Assembly (NCBI RefSeq): GCF_014641195.1 | Contig: NZ_BMHQ01000004.1 | Location: 62,001-126,000, forward strand | Length of the DNA stretch: 64,000 bases | From: Marinithermofilum abyssi | Lineage (GTDB): Bacteria > Bacillota > Bacilli > Thermoactinomycetales > DSM-45169 | Direction: 5' to 3' | Notes under the pieces: generated by a model | Databases searched by the model: none | What the model was told of the DNA's origin: nothing | Seen by the model: only the letters and a program-made list of their open reading frames with translations | In this document: piece after piece, positions 1-7,804 of the stretch | Position numbering within the stretch: the first letter of the stretch is position 1 | Layout of the letters: each line of letters begins with the position of its first letter | Made by a program: the position numbers and the translations under genes

Positions 1-1
1 G

Positions 2-262
2 GATGAGCCGGGCCTGCTCTCCCTGGCGGAGAAGTACGGTTGGGACCTGGAGATTTACACCCCGGATGAGTTGAATACGGTCCCCTTAAAAAACCCCTCG
101 GAAACGGTATATCAGTATACCGGTGCCTATGGAGTGAGCGAACCCGCCGCTCTGCTTTCCGCCGGGAGCCGGGAGCCGCTACTGGAGAAAAAGAAATCCG
201 GCAATGTCACCATTTCCATTGCCCTGGTGGAGCACGGAGCAAAAGAGGAGGCGGTTCGATGA
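2..262 (+). CDS. cbiG: Cobalamin biosynthesis protein CbiG, C-terminal part (5' end outside window)
   Basis: The reading frame is open from base 2 to the TGA at 260-262 and gives about 86 residues. It shows hallmarks of the CbiG/CobE C-terminal domain: DEPGLLSLAEKYGW, then YGVSEPAALLSAG, then KKKSGNVTISIALVEHG. CbiG opens the delta-lactone of cobalt-precorrin-5A and releases acetaldehyde in the anaerobic cobalamin route. Its stop overlaps the start of the next gene (ATGA), so the two are translationally coupled. The N-terminal domains lie upstream of the window, so the split between CbiG and a stand-alone CobE domain cannot be seen. Confidence 0.85.
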   Translation, partial: DEPGLLSLAEKYGWDLEIYTPDELNTVPLKNPSETVYQYTGAYGVSEPAALLSAGSREPLLEKKKSGNVTISIALVEHGAKEEAVR

Positions 263-1668
263 CCCAGGTGCACCGTCCCCGTCTGGTGATTGCCGGAACC
301 GGCAGCGGTGTCGGCAAAACCACGCTGACTTTGGGATTGTTGGCTGCTTTCACCCGGCGCGACCATCAGGTGCAGGGGTTCAAAGTAGGGCCGGATTATA
401 TTGATCCCAGTTATCACACCGCCGTCACCGGTCGTCCTTCCCGTAATCTGGATACCTGGATGATATCGCCGGACCGGATGGTCGAAACCTTCCTTCGGGG
501 GAGCGAGGAAGCCGACTTGTCCATCATAGAGGGGGTTATGGGGATGTACGACGGCAAAAATCCCCTCAGTGACGAAGGCAGTACCGCAGACATTGCGATG
601 CGTTTGGAGAGTCCCGTGGTTCTGGTGGTGAACATCCACAGCATGGCCCGGAGTGCTGCCGCTGTGGTGCTGGGGTATCAGCACCTGCAACCCCGAGTGC
701 GGATCGCGGGGGTGATTCTGAACCGGGCGGGAAGTGAAGGGCACTACCAACTCGCCAAGGCGGCCATTGAACAGGAGTGCGGCGTTCCAGTGGTCGGTTG
801 GCTGGGTCGGGATGAAACGCTGTCCATTCCTGAACGGCATCTGGGCCTCATTCCGGCTATGGAACGGGGAGAGCTGGACTCCTTGTTTGGACGCTTGGCG
901 GACGCCGTGGAAAAAACGGTCGATTTGGATTCTCTGGAAAAACTGGCATCTCAAGCACCGGCACTTGAAAAGCCGGCTTTCTCCCTTTTCAGTGCCCGTT
1001 CACACAAAGGGAATGCTCCAGTTATCGCCGTGGCGCGAGATGCGGCTTTCAACTTTTATTATCCCGAAAACCTGGAGCTGTTGGAGCATTACGGCGCCAA
1101 GCTTCAGTTTTTCCGTCCGTTGGAGGGAGAAGCGGTACCCGAAGAGGCAGACGGACTGATGATCGGCGGCGGTTTTCCCGAAGAGTTTGTAAAGGAATTG
1201 GCTGGGGACACAGCGGTCAAAGAATCTTTCCGGCAACGAATGGGTGAAGGGTTGCCCACCTATGCCGAATGCGGCGGGTATATGTATCTTTGCGAAGAGA
1301 TTGTGACTGGTGAGGGAGAAGCATTTCCCATGGTGGGTGTGATCCCTGCCCGGGTTCGGATGCAAAAGCGGCTGGCTGCTTTGGGGTATCGGGAAGTTCG
1401 TGCTCTGTCCGATACCGTATTGCTGAAAAAAGGGGAGACAGCACGCGGACATGAGTTTCACTATTCCACACTCTTCTGGAACGAGGCGGACCCTGCCCAT
1501 GCGTATGAAGTCAAGGGCCGGAGAGGAAAAAAGAAGGAAGGGGTTGTTGCGGGCAACTTGTTGGCCGGATATACGCACCTTCACTTTGCTTCCAATCCGT
1601 CGATGGCTGAGCGATGGGTGGAGACCTGCCGACAGTACCATGTGACCCGTTGCAACCAGATACGTTGA
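259..1668 (+). CDS. cbiA: Cobyrinate a,c-diamide synthase
   Basis: This is a 469-residue ATP- and glutamine-dependent amidotransferase (CbiA/CobB family) that amidates the a and c side chains of cobyrinate or its hydrogeno form. The N-terminal dethiobiotin-synthetase-like ATPase domain carries the P-loop GTGSGVGKTT at residues 13-22. The C-terminal class I glutaminase-like domain has the nucleophile Cys338 in YAECGGYMY and the catalytic His region in GYTHLHFASN near the end. The length is normal for the family. The ATG overlaps the stop of cbiG, so it is the distal gene of a cobalamin operon entering from the left. A GC-rich hairpin follows 60 bases after the stop. Confidence 0.95.
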   Translation: MTQVHRPRLVIAGTGSGVGKTTLTLGLLAAFTRRDHQVQGFKVGPDYIDPSYHTAVTGRPSRNLDTWMISPDRMVETFLRGSEEADLSIIEGVMGMYDGKNPLSDEGSTADIAMRLESPVVLVVNIHSMARSAAAVVLGYQHLQPRVRIAGVILNRAGSEGHYQLAKAAIEQECGVPVVGWLGRDETLSIPERHLGLIPAMERGELDSLFGRLADAVEKTVDLDSLEKLASQAPALEKPAFSLFSARSHKGNAPVIAVARDAAFNFYYPENLELLEHYGAKLQFFRPLEGEAVPEEADGLMIGGGFPEEFVKELAGDTAVKESFRQRMGEGLPTYAECGGYMYLCEEIVTGEGEAFPMVGVIPARVRMQKRLAALGYREVRALSDTVLLKKGETARGHEFHYSTLFWNEADPAHAYEVKGRRGKKKEGVVAGNLLAGYTHLHFASNPSMAERWVETCRQYHVTRCNQIR

Positions 1669-1729
1669 AGGAACAGCACTCCAAGCGAAGTGATTCTGTT
1701 TCGTCTGGATAGAACTTGTCAAGAAGAGG

Positions 1730-1751
1730 GCGGCCGGGAATTACCGGCCGC
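1730..1751 (+). terminator. GC-rich hairpin after the cobalamin operon
   Basis: GCGGCCGG (1730-1737) pairs perfectly with CCGGCCGC (1744-1751) across a six-base loop. No T-run follows, so it may be a weak or Rho-independent-like terminator or an mRNA 3' protection hairpin. Confidence 0.45.
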
Positions 1752-1853
1752 TGAGGCTGATGACAAAGGTAGAATATATCTCTGAAACGTTGTTTTTCAC
1801 TTCCGGAGAGGAACAGAGTACCTGTTAGACCTAGCAGAGGAGGCTGTCATGCC

Positions 1854-2054
1854 GTGCTCATTCGGTCCAGAAACATGTATTGCACTCCTAAGGAAGGTTG
1901 TAGCTGTTTTGGATGCGGGTGTCTTATCTTTATGATCCTATTTTTTTGTTCATGTGGTTTGTCGATCAGTGGTTTTTCATGGTTTAAGTTATGGAGTAAC
2001 TACGTGATCCGACCCCAATCGCTGCATGAACTCGGCCGGGGTGTAAAACGGTAG
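1854..2054 (+). CDS. Possible small Cys-rich membrane peptide, unknown
   Basis: This 66-codon frame opens with GTG, ten bases after an AGGAGG at 1838-1843. Its first 45 residues look biological: a Cys-rich head (EGCSCFGCGC) runs into a hydrophobic segment (LIFMILFFCSCG). The last 25 residues are read antisense through the PIN-domain remnant, so the true 3' end has probably been lost or fused. A competing 28-codon frame starts at ATG 1849 with better ribosome-site spacing. I do not recognise the family; the call is weak. Confidence 0.25.
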   Translation: MLIRSRNMYCTPKEGCSCFGCGCLIFMILFFCSCGLSISGFSWFKLWSNYVIRPQSLHELGRGVKR

Positions 2055-2228
2055 ACATTCACGACCTTCTGGTGTCTGAACATACTTGTCACCGCTGACA
2101 AATGCGTCCGGTTTAGTGGCTAGTGTTGATACCAGGTTTGGAATATCTCCTTCATCCCGAATCGGCGGAAGGCCAAACTCTGTTTCCGGAAGGAACAAAG
2201 CCCTGTCGCCTTTTGGTGCAGGGTTTTG
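1989..2228 (-). pseudogene. Remnant of a PIN-domain toxin (C-terminal half)
   Basis: Read on the minus strand this stretch has the end of a PIN-domain nuclease of the putative toxin-antitoxin PIN family. LPPIRDEGDIPNLVSTLA is followed by KPDAFVSGDKYV and a closing YTPAEFMQRLG, matching the usual D-x-D-N, TGD and TP-x-EF pattern. About the first 70 residues are missing and an in-frame TGA lies upstream at 2229-2231. There is no antitoxin gene beside it, so this is a decayed fragment rather than an active toxin. Confidence 0.6.
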
Positions 2229-2318
2229 TCATTGACTTCACGCACCTTTCAAAGGTCCGTTTATTTTGTATGGATCGGTATTGCAAATGGCCCCAATGTC
2301 TTTGTCACACCCAAAAAT

Positions 2319-2330
2319 TTAAGCGCTTAA
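2319..2330. promoter_or_regulatory. LacI-type operator, perfect palindrome
   Basis: TTAAGCGCTTAA, a perfect 12-base palindrome of the kind bound by LacI/CcpA-family proteins. It lies 158 bp upstream of the second operator at 2477-2488, a distance compatible with DNA looping by a tetrameric or paired repressor. Confidence 0.75.
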
Positions 2331-2438
2331 TAATCGGAGTACTGAATTTGTCAAAACGGTTCATTTCGCTGGGAAGCAGTAAATCCCTAACACCGAATAA
2401 TTGGCCAGCATCAGTTAAAAACCGAATATTTTTCACTA

Positions 2439-2467
2439 TTGTCATTCGCGAAATAGTGATTTATAAT
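2439..2467 (+). promoter_or_regulatory. Sigma-A-type promoter at the head of the inositol island
   Basis: TTGTCA (2439-2444) and TATAAT (2462-2467) are separated by exactly 17 bases. A 7-bp inverted repeat (CACTATT 2434-2440, AATAGTG 2452-2458) overlaps the -35 element. The predicted start near 2474 is immediately followed by the operator at 2477-2488, the usual geometry for repression. The transcript would run through the gapN remnant towards iolG at 3152. Confidence 0.7.
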
Positions 2468-2476
2468 AGCAAAAAG

Positions 2477-2488
2477 TGAAGCGCTTAA
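2477..2488. promoter_or_regulatory. LacI-type operator at the promoter start site
   Basis: TGAAGCGCTTAA sits 9 bases after the -10 element, over the expected transcription start. A third, weaker copy (TTAGGCGCTTTT) occurs at 2545-2556. Confidence 0.75.
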
Positions 2489-2599
2489 AAAAATCGAATC
2501 GGTAAAGCTCGCTCCTTGCTTATCATACTTGGATAACCAAAAGATTAGGCGCTTTTGATCATAAAGGTTAGAACGGAGGTGATCCCATAAGGAAAGAGG

Positions 2600-3081
2600 C
2601 GTGGGTGATGGATACCGTTGCAGATGATTACCTTTGGTTTTCCGGAGAACGATGCTGATATCACTCCATTAATTGATACGAAATCAGTTGATTTTGTTCA
2701 TGGTTTAATCAAGGATGCTTAACAAAGGGAGCCTCTTTAGTCACAGGGAATAAAAGAGAAGGAAATTTATTTGTTCAACAATTCTGGATCATGTTCAAAA
2801 ACACAAGATTGCGTGGGAAGAGCTGTTTGGTCCTGTTCTTCCTATCATACGCGAAAACAAATGAGTCGGAATATGGATTGCAAGCCAACATACACAAGAA
2901 ATTTTGAAAAGGCTTTCAGGATTTCATCCCAATTGGAAGTGGGAAGTTGAATGGGAGAACGGAACGGGGGCCGGATCATTTTCCGTTTCTGGGAGTGAAA
3001 AGTTCTGGAATGGGAGTTCAAGGTGTCCGGAAAAGCATCGAATCCATGACAAGAGAGAAAGTGGTTGTAATGAACCTCTAA
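2600..3081 (+). pseudogene. gapN: Degraded 3' end of gapN (non-phosphorylating GAPDH)
   Basis: Three-frame reading recovers the last ~155 residues of an NADP-dependent non-phosphorylating glyceraldehyde-3-phosphate dehydrogenase, an aldehyde dehydrogenase family member. The pieces are ENDADITPLIDTKSVDFV, then GASLVTGNKREGNLF, IAWEELFGPVLPIIREN, then after more shifts RTERGPDHFPFLGVKSSG and a natural end SIESMTREKVVVMNL-stop at 3079-3081. At least four frameshifts or stops break it, and the first two thirds of the gene, including the catalytic Cys, are absent. It lies between the island promoter and iolG, so it is now only leader sequence. Confidence 0.85.
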
Positions 3082-3151
3082 CCCAATTCAGTGGGGTATG
3101 TAATCCCCGTAGTTTTAAAAATAATCAGAGCAAATGAAAGGTTGTGTTTTG

Positions 3152-4168
3152 ATGTCTAAAAAAATCCGTTGTGGAGTTCTCGGGTTAGGCAGATTGGGGT
3201 ACTGGCATGCCGAAAATCTTTCCCAAAGGGTGAAGGGTGCAGAGTTGGTGGCAGTGGTGGATCCATTAGAAGGCAGAGCTGAACAAGTCGCACAGGAACT
3301 GGGAGTGCCGAAATGGTCCCGAAACCCAAATGATGTGTTTGAGAATCCTGATATCGACGCTGTCGCCATTGTCACCCCTACAAGTACACACGCTGAAATG
3401 ATCAAAAAAGCCGCTGCCAATGGGAAACACATTTTTGTTGAAAAACCGATCACTCAAACGTTGCAAGAAGCGGATGAGGTAATCGAAGCTATCCGAAACA
3501 ATCATGTATTTTGTCAGGTTGGATTCATGAGAAGATTTGATCCGGCTTATGTGGAGGCCAAAAAAAGAATTGAAGCGGGAGACATCGGAAAACCGATATA
3601 TTTCAAAGGGATCACCAGGGACGGAAATACACCGCCGCCGGAATTCATTAAACACAGTGGCGGACTGTACTTGGATTTTTCCATTCATGATTACGATACG
3701 GCGCGTTTCTTTTTAGGCGCGGAAGTTACATCGGTCACAGCACTTGGGAGTGTGGTTCATAACCAATACGTGGCGGAATTCAATGATGTAGACCAGGCAT
3801 TGACCTATTTAACGTTTGATTCCGGAGCGGCGGCCGATGTAGAAGCCAGTCGCAATGCGGCATACGGTTATGATATCAGAGCGGAGATTATTGGTACGGA
3901 AGGATCGATTCAAATCGGCTCCCTCCAACATCATGATATAAAAATCCTTACGAAAAAGGGTTGTACCCATGACATCATTCCTGATTTTCCATCTCAGTTT
4001 CTGGATGCTTACCTTCTTGAAATGGCATCCTTTATCGAATGCTTAAGAAACAACCAAAAACCTTTGGTCGATGAATACGACGGAAAGATTGCTCTCAATA
4101 TTTCCGTGGCAGCTACCCAATCATATCAGAAAGGAACAACGATCCAATTAGAGGCCATCCATTCTTGA
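3152..4168 (+). CDS. iolG: Inositol 2-dehydrogenase (Gfo/Idh/MocA family)
   Basis: This 338-residue oxidoreductase would oxidise myo-inositol to 2-keto-myo-inositol with NAD. The Rossmann fold opens with GVLGLGRLG at residues 8-16. The conserved EKP is at residues 97-99 (Lys98 essential in the family), and the catalytic pair D175/H179 sits in DFSIHDYD. ATG 3152 is chosen over the upstream in-frame ATG 3134 because protein similarity to the family begins at MSKKIRCGVLG. It is the first gene of the island, 70 bases after the gapN remnant. Assignment to myo- rather than scyllo-inositol is inferred from family resemblance. Confidence 0.85.
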   Translation: MSKKIRCGVLGLGRLGYWHAENLSQRVKGAELVAVVDPLEGRAEQVAQELGVPKWSRNPNDVFENPDIDAVAIVTPTSTHAEMIKKAAANGKHIFVEKPITQTLQEADEVIEAIRNNHVFCQVGFMRRFDPAYVEAKKRIEAGDIGKPIYFKGITRDGNTPPPEFIKHSGGLYLDFSIHDYDTARFFLGAEVTSVTALGSVVHNQYVAEFNDVDQALTYLTFDSGAAADVEASRNAAYGYDIRAEIIGTEGSIQIGSLQHHDIKILTKKGCTHDIIPDFPSQFLDAYLLEMASFIECLRNNQKPLVDEYDGKIALNISVAATQSYQKGTTIQLEAIHS

Positions 4169-4216
4169 TCCAAAAGGGCTCCATTGACTTTTTTACATTG
4201 CATTGGTAAGCTTATT

Positions 4217-4228
4217 TTAAGCGCTTAA
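4217..4228. promoter_or_regulatory. LacI-type operator upstream of the regulator gene
   Basis: TTAAGCGCTTAA lies 51 bases before the lacI-type start. A weak promoter candidate precedes it (TTGACT 4184-4189, 17-base spacer, TAAGCT 4207-4212), so the operator would cover the start region and allow autoregulation. Confidence 0.7.
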
Positions 4229-4279
4229 CGAACCAGGGCAAACAGTTTTATACGGTAGGGAAAGAAGGCGTTTGATCAA

Positions 4280-5290
4280 ATGAAACCGACCATCTATGAC
4301 GTGGCAAAAAAAGCGGGTGTTTCAATAGCCACTGTTTCTTACGTGATGAATAACCAAAAAGTCGGGAAGAAATCCAAAGAAAAAGTTTTAAAAGCAATGA
4401 AAGAACTTAATTACAAACCAAGCGTTCTGGCATCAGCATTGACTGGGAAAAGAACATCCACGATAGGATTCCTGCTACCCGACCTGGCAAACCCTTTCGT
4501 TGCAGAAATGGCTCGCAGGGTAGAAGACCGTGCACATGAACGCGGGTTTAATCTTGTGATTTGCAGCACTGATTTTGACACGAAAAAAGAAGCGCTTTAC
4601 ACCTCGCTGTTAAGACAAAAGAGCGTGGATGGTTTCATTTTGGCCGGTGGCTTTAAAAATGTAGAGGTTATTAAAGAATTGCTTCAGGAAAACATTCCAG
4701 TTGTACTTCTTGCTGAATCGCACTCTTCTATATCGGTCAACAGCGTAAAAGTCGATGATTTTGCCGGAGGGTATGAAGTAACTTCCCATCTGATCTCTCT
4801 TGGCCATGAAAAAATAGCAGTCATTGCGGAAGACGTCACCAGCAGTCAGGAACGCATTCGCGGATACAAGCAGGCGCTGCGGGACAAAGGACTTGAAATT
4901 GATGAAAGCATGATTGTCACAAGTGATTCGAGTTGGGAAGATGGGAAACGTCTGGCAGGGGAATTGTTGGATATTTCCGAACCGCCAACCGCAATATTTG
5001 CCTGCAATGACATATTGGCGATAGCTTCCATTTTTGCTGCGCGGGAAAGAAAATTAAGCATTCCCTATGATCTTTCCATCGTCGGCTTTGACAATACCCT
5101 CTTGTCCCGGAGCAGCGACCCCCCTTTAACAACGGTTGAACAGCCGATCCATGATATGTGCTCCCGGGTTGTCGATTTTCTCATTGAAGAGATCGAAGGG
5201 AAGAGCAAAACAAAACAACGGATTATCATGCTGCCGCGTCTGATTATACGAAAATCAACCGGTGTGTGTCGTTTGAAAAACAAGGTTTAG
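4280..5290 (+). CDS. LacI-family transcriptional regulator of the inositol island
   Basis: This 336-residue protein begins with the LacI helix-turn-helix and hinge helix (TIYDVAKKAGVSIATVSYVMN, then NYKPSVLASALTGKRTSTIG). A periplasmic-binding-protein-like effector domain follows (GFLLPDLANPFVAEM, GFILAGG, FACNDILAIASIFAARE, VGFDNTLLS). The start is preceded by AGAAGG. It replaces the DeoR-type IolR that controls iol genes in Bacillus subtilis. The effector is probably an inositol or an early intermediate; this is inferred from position. GCGCTT-centred palindromes throughout the island are its likely targets. Confidence 0.9.
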   Translation: MKPTIYDVAKKAGVSIATVSYVMNNQKVGKKSKEKVLKAMKELNYKPSVLASALTGKRTSTIGFLLPDLANPFVAEMARRVEDRAHERGFNLVICSTDFDTKKEALYTSLLRQKSVDGFILAGGFKNVEVIKELLQENIPVVLLAESHSSISVNSVKVDDFAGGYEVTSHLISLGHEKIAVIAEDVTSSQERIRGYKQALRDKGLEIDESMIVTSDSSWEDGKRLAGELLDISEPPTAIFACNDILAIASIFAARERKLSIPYDLSIVGFDNTLLSRSSDPPLTTVEQPIHDMCSRVVDFLIEEIEGKSKTKQRIIMLPRLIIRKSTGVCRLKNKV

Positions 5291-5377
5291 AATGGAGAAC
5301 CGTTCAATCAAAACAATTCATCACCGGTAATGCCAAAAGTATCTATTGATTTTTCCCGATTTATTAGTACACTTGAA

Positions 5378-5413
5378 TTAAGCGCTTAAAAAATCAGAAA
5401 TGTAAGCGCTTAA
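5378..5413. promoter_or_regulatory. Tandem LacI-type operators
   Basis: Two palindromes occur 24 bases apart, centre to centre: TTAAGCGCTTAA at 5378-5389 and GTAAGCGCTTAA at 5402-5413. They precede the second dehydrogenase gene by 66 bases. The second copy, in the context TGTAAGCGCTTAAT, also resembles a CcpA catabolite-repression site. Confidence 0.75.
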
Positions 5414-5479
5414 TATCGGAAGTTCTTTTTTCTGACCCATATGTCCAAAATTAACTGAACATTGGGAGAGGGTGGAATA

Positions 5480-6475
5480 ATGACTGAAATAAAAATCGGA
5501 ATATTGGGAGCGGGCGGGATTGCTAAGGTACACACCTCGATCCTGAAAAAAGATGAAAGAGTTAAAATCGTTGGTATAGCGGATATTTCCGAAGAAAGAG
5601 CAACTGCCTTGGCGAGTGAAGTGGGAAATGCCAAAGCCGTTAGAAGTATAGAAGATTTATTTGATCTCGGTGTGAATGCGGTATATGTAACCACCCCCAA
5701 TACTTTGCATGTGGAACCCGTACTGAAGTGTCTGGAAAATAACATTCATGTGTTTTCGGAGAAACCGATGGCCACCTCGTTGGCAGAAGCGGAGCAAATC
5801 AAAGAGGCAGCGGCAACATCGAAAGCTGTATACAATTTGGGGATGAATCGCCGCTATGCTTCGGTTTACAAAAGAGTGAAGGAATTGATCGTTTCAGGGG
5901 AGCTTACGCCATACTTAGCCCATATAAAGATGAACCGGGGAGAGTTACTGAACCCTGCTTGGACTTCCGATCCGCAGGTCACAGGTGGGTTTCTTTATGA
6001 AACCCCTTTCCATCTCATGGATCTGAGCCGTTATTTATTTGGGGAAGTACAAACCGTTTATTGCGAAGCAAGACAAAATATCTCAGAGTCGGAACTGGAT
6101 ACGTTTGCGATTATGCTTACATTTGAATCGGGAACGATTGCTAACTTTGTTACCTATGCCCACGCTGGATGGAGTTTTCCCTTTGAGAGTTTGGAGGTTT
6201 ATGGAAAACATTCAACAATCGCAACACAAGAATTGGAGAAGGTGATGGTTTCCCCCGGATTGAACCAAACAGCACAGATCAACGACTATTACCAACTGGC
6301 TGTAGAGGATAAGTGGGGGTATGCAGAGGAAGATCGTTTATTCATTGATGCTGTTGTCCAGGGGACCAAACCTCCTGTGACAGCGGAGGACGGATTCCGC
6401 TCGGTTCAATTGCTGGAAGCCATTTATGAAAGCGCTAAAACAGGAAAACATATCGATTTTAGACAAAGAGTTTAA
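5480..6475 (+). CDS. Gfo/Idh/MocA family oxidoreductase (second inositol-type dehydrogenase)
   Basis: 331 residues with an N-terminal Rossmann domain (KIGILGAGGIAKVH), the EKP signature at residues 94-96 and a C-terminal alpha/beta domain with FHLMDLSRYLFG. ATG 5480 follows GAGGGTGG by six bases; an upstream TTG at 5462 has no ribosome site. The substrate is not readable from sequence: scyllo-inositol, chiro-inositol or an inosose are all possible given the cluster. It has its own double operator, so it can be transcribed separately from iolG and lacI. Confidence 0.8.
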   Translation: MTEIKIGILGAGGIAKVHTSILKKDERVKIVGIADISEERATALASEVGNAKAVRSIEDLFDLGVNAVYVTTPNTLHVEPVLKCLENNIHVFSEKPMATSLAEAEQIKEAAATSKAVYNLGMNRRYASVYKRVKELIVSGELTPYLAHIKMNRGELLNPAWTSDPQVTGGFLYETPFHLMDLSRYLFGEVQTVYCEARQNISESELDTFAIMLTFESGTIANFVTYAHAGWSFPFESLEVYGKHSTIATQELEKVMVSPGLNQTAQINDYYQLAVEDKWGYAEEDRLFIDAVVQGTKPPVTAEDGFRSVQLLEAIYESAKTGKHIDFRQRV

Positions 6476-6488
6476 CAGCACATTTAAT

Positions 6489-6500
6489 TTAAGCGCTTCA
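6489..6500. promoter_or_regulatory. LacI-type operator before the third dehydrogenase
   Basis: TTAAGCGCTTCA, 11 of 12 bases identical to the perfect site, in the 65-base gap between two dehydrogenase genes. Confidence 0.65.
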
Positions 6501-6540
6501 TTTTTTGGATTCCAATTTGTGTGAAAGGAACGGGTGAATA

Positions 6541-7722
6541 TTGAAATCAAAAAAACAGATTCGGGTTGGAATGGTTGGTTACAGGTTGATGGGAAGAGCC
6601 CATTCTCACGCTTACCGTGATTTTCCGTTCTATTTTGATTCCGATACGATTCCGGTTCTCCAAGCGGTTGCAGGCCGGGATGAAGAAGGGGTCAAAGCTG
6701 CGGCCGACAAAATGGGCTGGGCATCCTGGGAAACCGATTGGCGCCGTTTGATTGAGAGAGAGGATATCGATTTGATCGATATCGTGACACCGAACAATAC
6801 ACACGCTGAAATCGTAATAGCCGCCGCTGAAGCCGGTAAACACGTGTTTTGTGAAAAGCCTTTGGCCCTGTCTTTGGATCAAGCAAAACAAATGTTAGAG
6901 GCTGTCAAGAAAGCCGGCGTCACTCATATGGTATGCCATAATTACCGTTTCTCCCCGGCGGTGCAATTCGCCAAAAAATTAATCGAAGAAGGTAGACTGG
7001 GCAAGATTTATCACATCCGGGCCACTTTCCTGCAAGACTGGTTGATGGATCCCGATTTCCCCCTCATCTGGCGTCTGCGGAAGGAAGTATCAGGAGGTGG
7101 GACCCTCGGCGATCTGGGGGCTCATATTATTGACCTGGCAAGATTCTTGGTCGGAGAGTTCAGTGAAGTGGTGGGAATGATGGAAACCTTCATCAAGAAA
7201 CGTCCGCTTGGTTCCATGACAGACAATTTGAAAGGGCGAATCGAAAGTGATCAGCGGGGAGAAGTGACCGTAGACGATGCTACCGCGTTTTTGGCCCACT
7301 TTGAGAACGGGGCTCTGGGTACCTTTGAATCGTCGCGGTTCAGCAGAGGAAATCGAGCGGGAAATCGTTTCGAGATCAATGGGGAAAAAGGATCACTTCG
7401 TTGGGACATGGAGAATTTGAACAATTTACAAGTCTATCTGGCGGATGATGAACCGGGGTTGCAAGGTTTTCGAACCATCAACTGTACCGAAGAAGAACAT
7501 CCTTATGCCGGATCGTATTGGCCGTCAGGACATATTCTCGGTTATGAACATACGTTTATTAACATCGTTTCGGAGTTAATGAACGGCATTTCCCAAGGAT
7601 ACAGTCCGCAACCGAACTTTGAAGACGGGGTAAAAAACCAGGCTGTGCTAGAAGCGGTGGAAGAATCCGTTCAAACGCGAAGCTGGGTTGGAGTTTCGGA
7701 AAAGGTACATGTATTAAGTTAA
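6541..7722 (+). CDS. Gfo/Idh/MocA family oxidoreductase (third, long form)
   Basis: A 393-residue NAD(P)-dependent dehydrogenase with the Rossmann start VGMVGYRLMGRAHSHAY, EKP at residues 105-107 and GDLGAHIIDLARFLVGE in the substrate domain. It is about 50 residues longer than the two neighbouring paralogues, mostly in the C-terminal domain (LYEHTFINIV-type region, residues 300-360). The start is TTG at 6541, 10 bases after GGAACGGG. This long class is often found with inositol, glucoside or sugar-acid dehydrogenases; I cannot name its substrate. Confidence 0.8.
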   Translation: MKSKKQIRVGMVGYRLMGRAHSHAYRDFPFYFDSDTIPVLQAVAGRDEEGVKAAADKMGWASWETDWRRLIEREDIDLIDIVTPNNTHAEIVIAAAEAGKHVFCEKPLALSLDQAKQMLEAVKKAGVTHMVCHNYRFSPAVQFAKKLIEEGRLGKIYHIRATFLQDWLMDPDFPLIWRLRKEVSGGGTLGDLGAHIIDLARFLVGEFSEVVGMMETFIKKRPLGSMTDNLKGRIESDQRGEVTVDDATAFLAHFENGALGTFESSRFSRGNRAGNRFEINGEKGSLRWDMENLNNLQVYLADDEPGLQGFRTINCTEEEHPYAGSYWPSGHILGYEHTFINIVSELMNGISQGYSPQPNFEDGVKNQAVLEAVEESVQTRSWVGVSEKVHVLS

Positions 7723-7773
7723 GGTGAAAAAGTGAGGTAATCAGGGCTCCTGGATATCCCTTGCCTTTCGACG

Positions 7774-7785
7774 GTAAGCGCTTCA
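7774..7785. promoter_or_regulatory. LacI-type operator before the importer genes
   Basis: GTAAGCGCTTCA lies 20 bases before the binding-protein start and next to its AAAGGAGGGG ribosome site, so repressor bound here would block this promoter or early elongation. Confidence 0.65.
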
Positions 7786-7804
7786 AAAAAAGGAGGGGCT
7801 CAAA

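Noticed and set aside
2123-2479. A 118-codon plus-strand frame across the left control region
   Set aside because: It runs over the PIN remnant antisense, an operator and the strong promoter, and has no ribosome site.
4561-4620. Operator-like AGAAGCGCTTTA inside the lacI coding region
   Set aside because: Imperfect and intragenic; codon content explains it.
5402-5413. Reading the GCGCTT palindromes purely as CcpA cre sites
   Set aside because: Most copies are symmetric TTAAGCGCTTAA and cluster only in the island beside its own LacI gene; a CcpA role for some sites remains possible.
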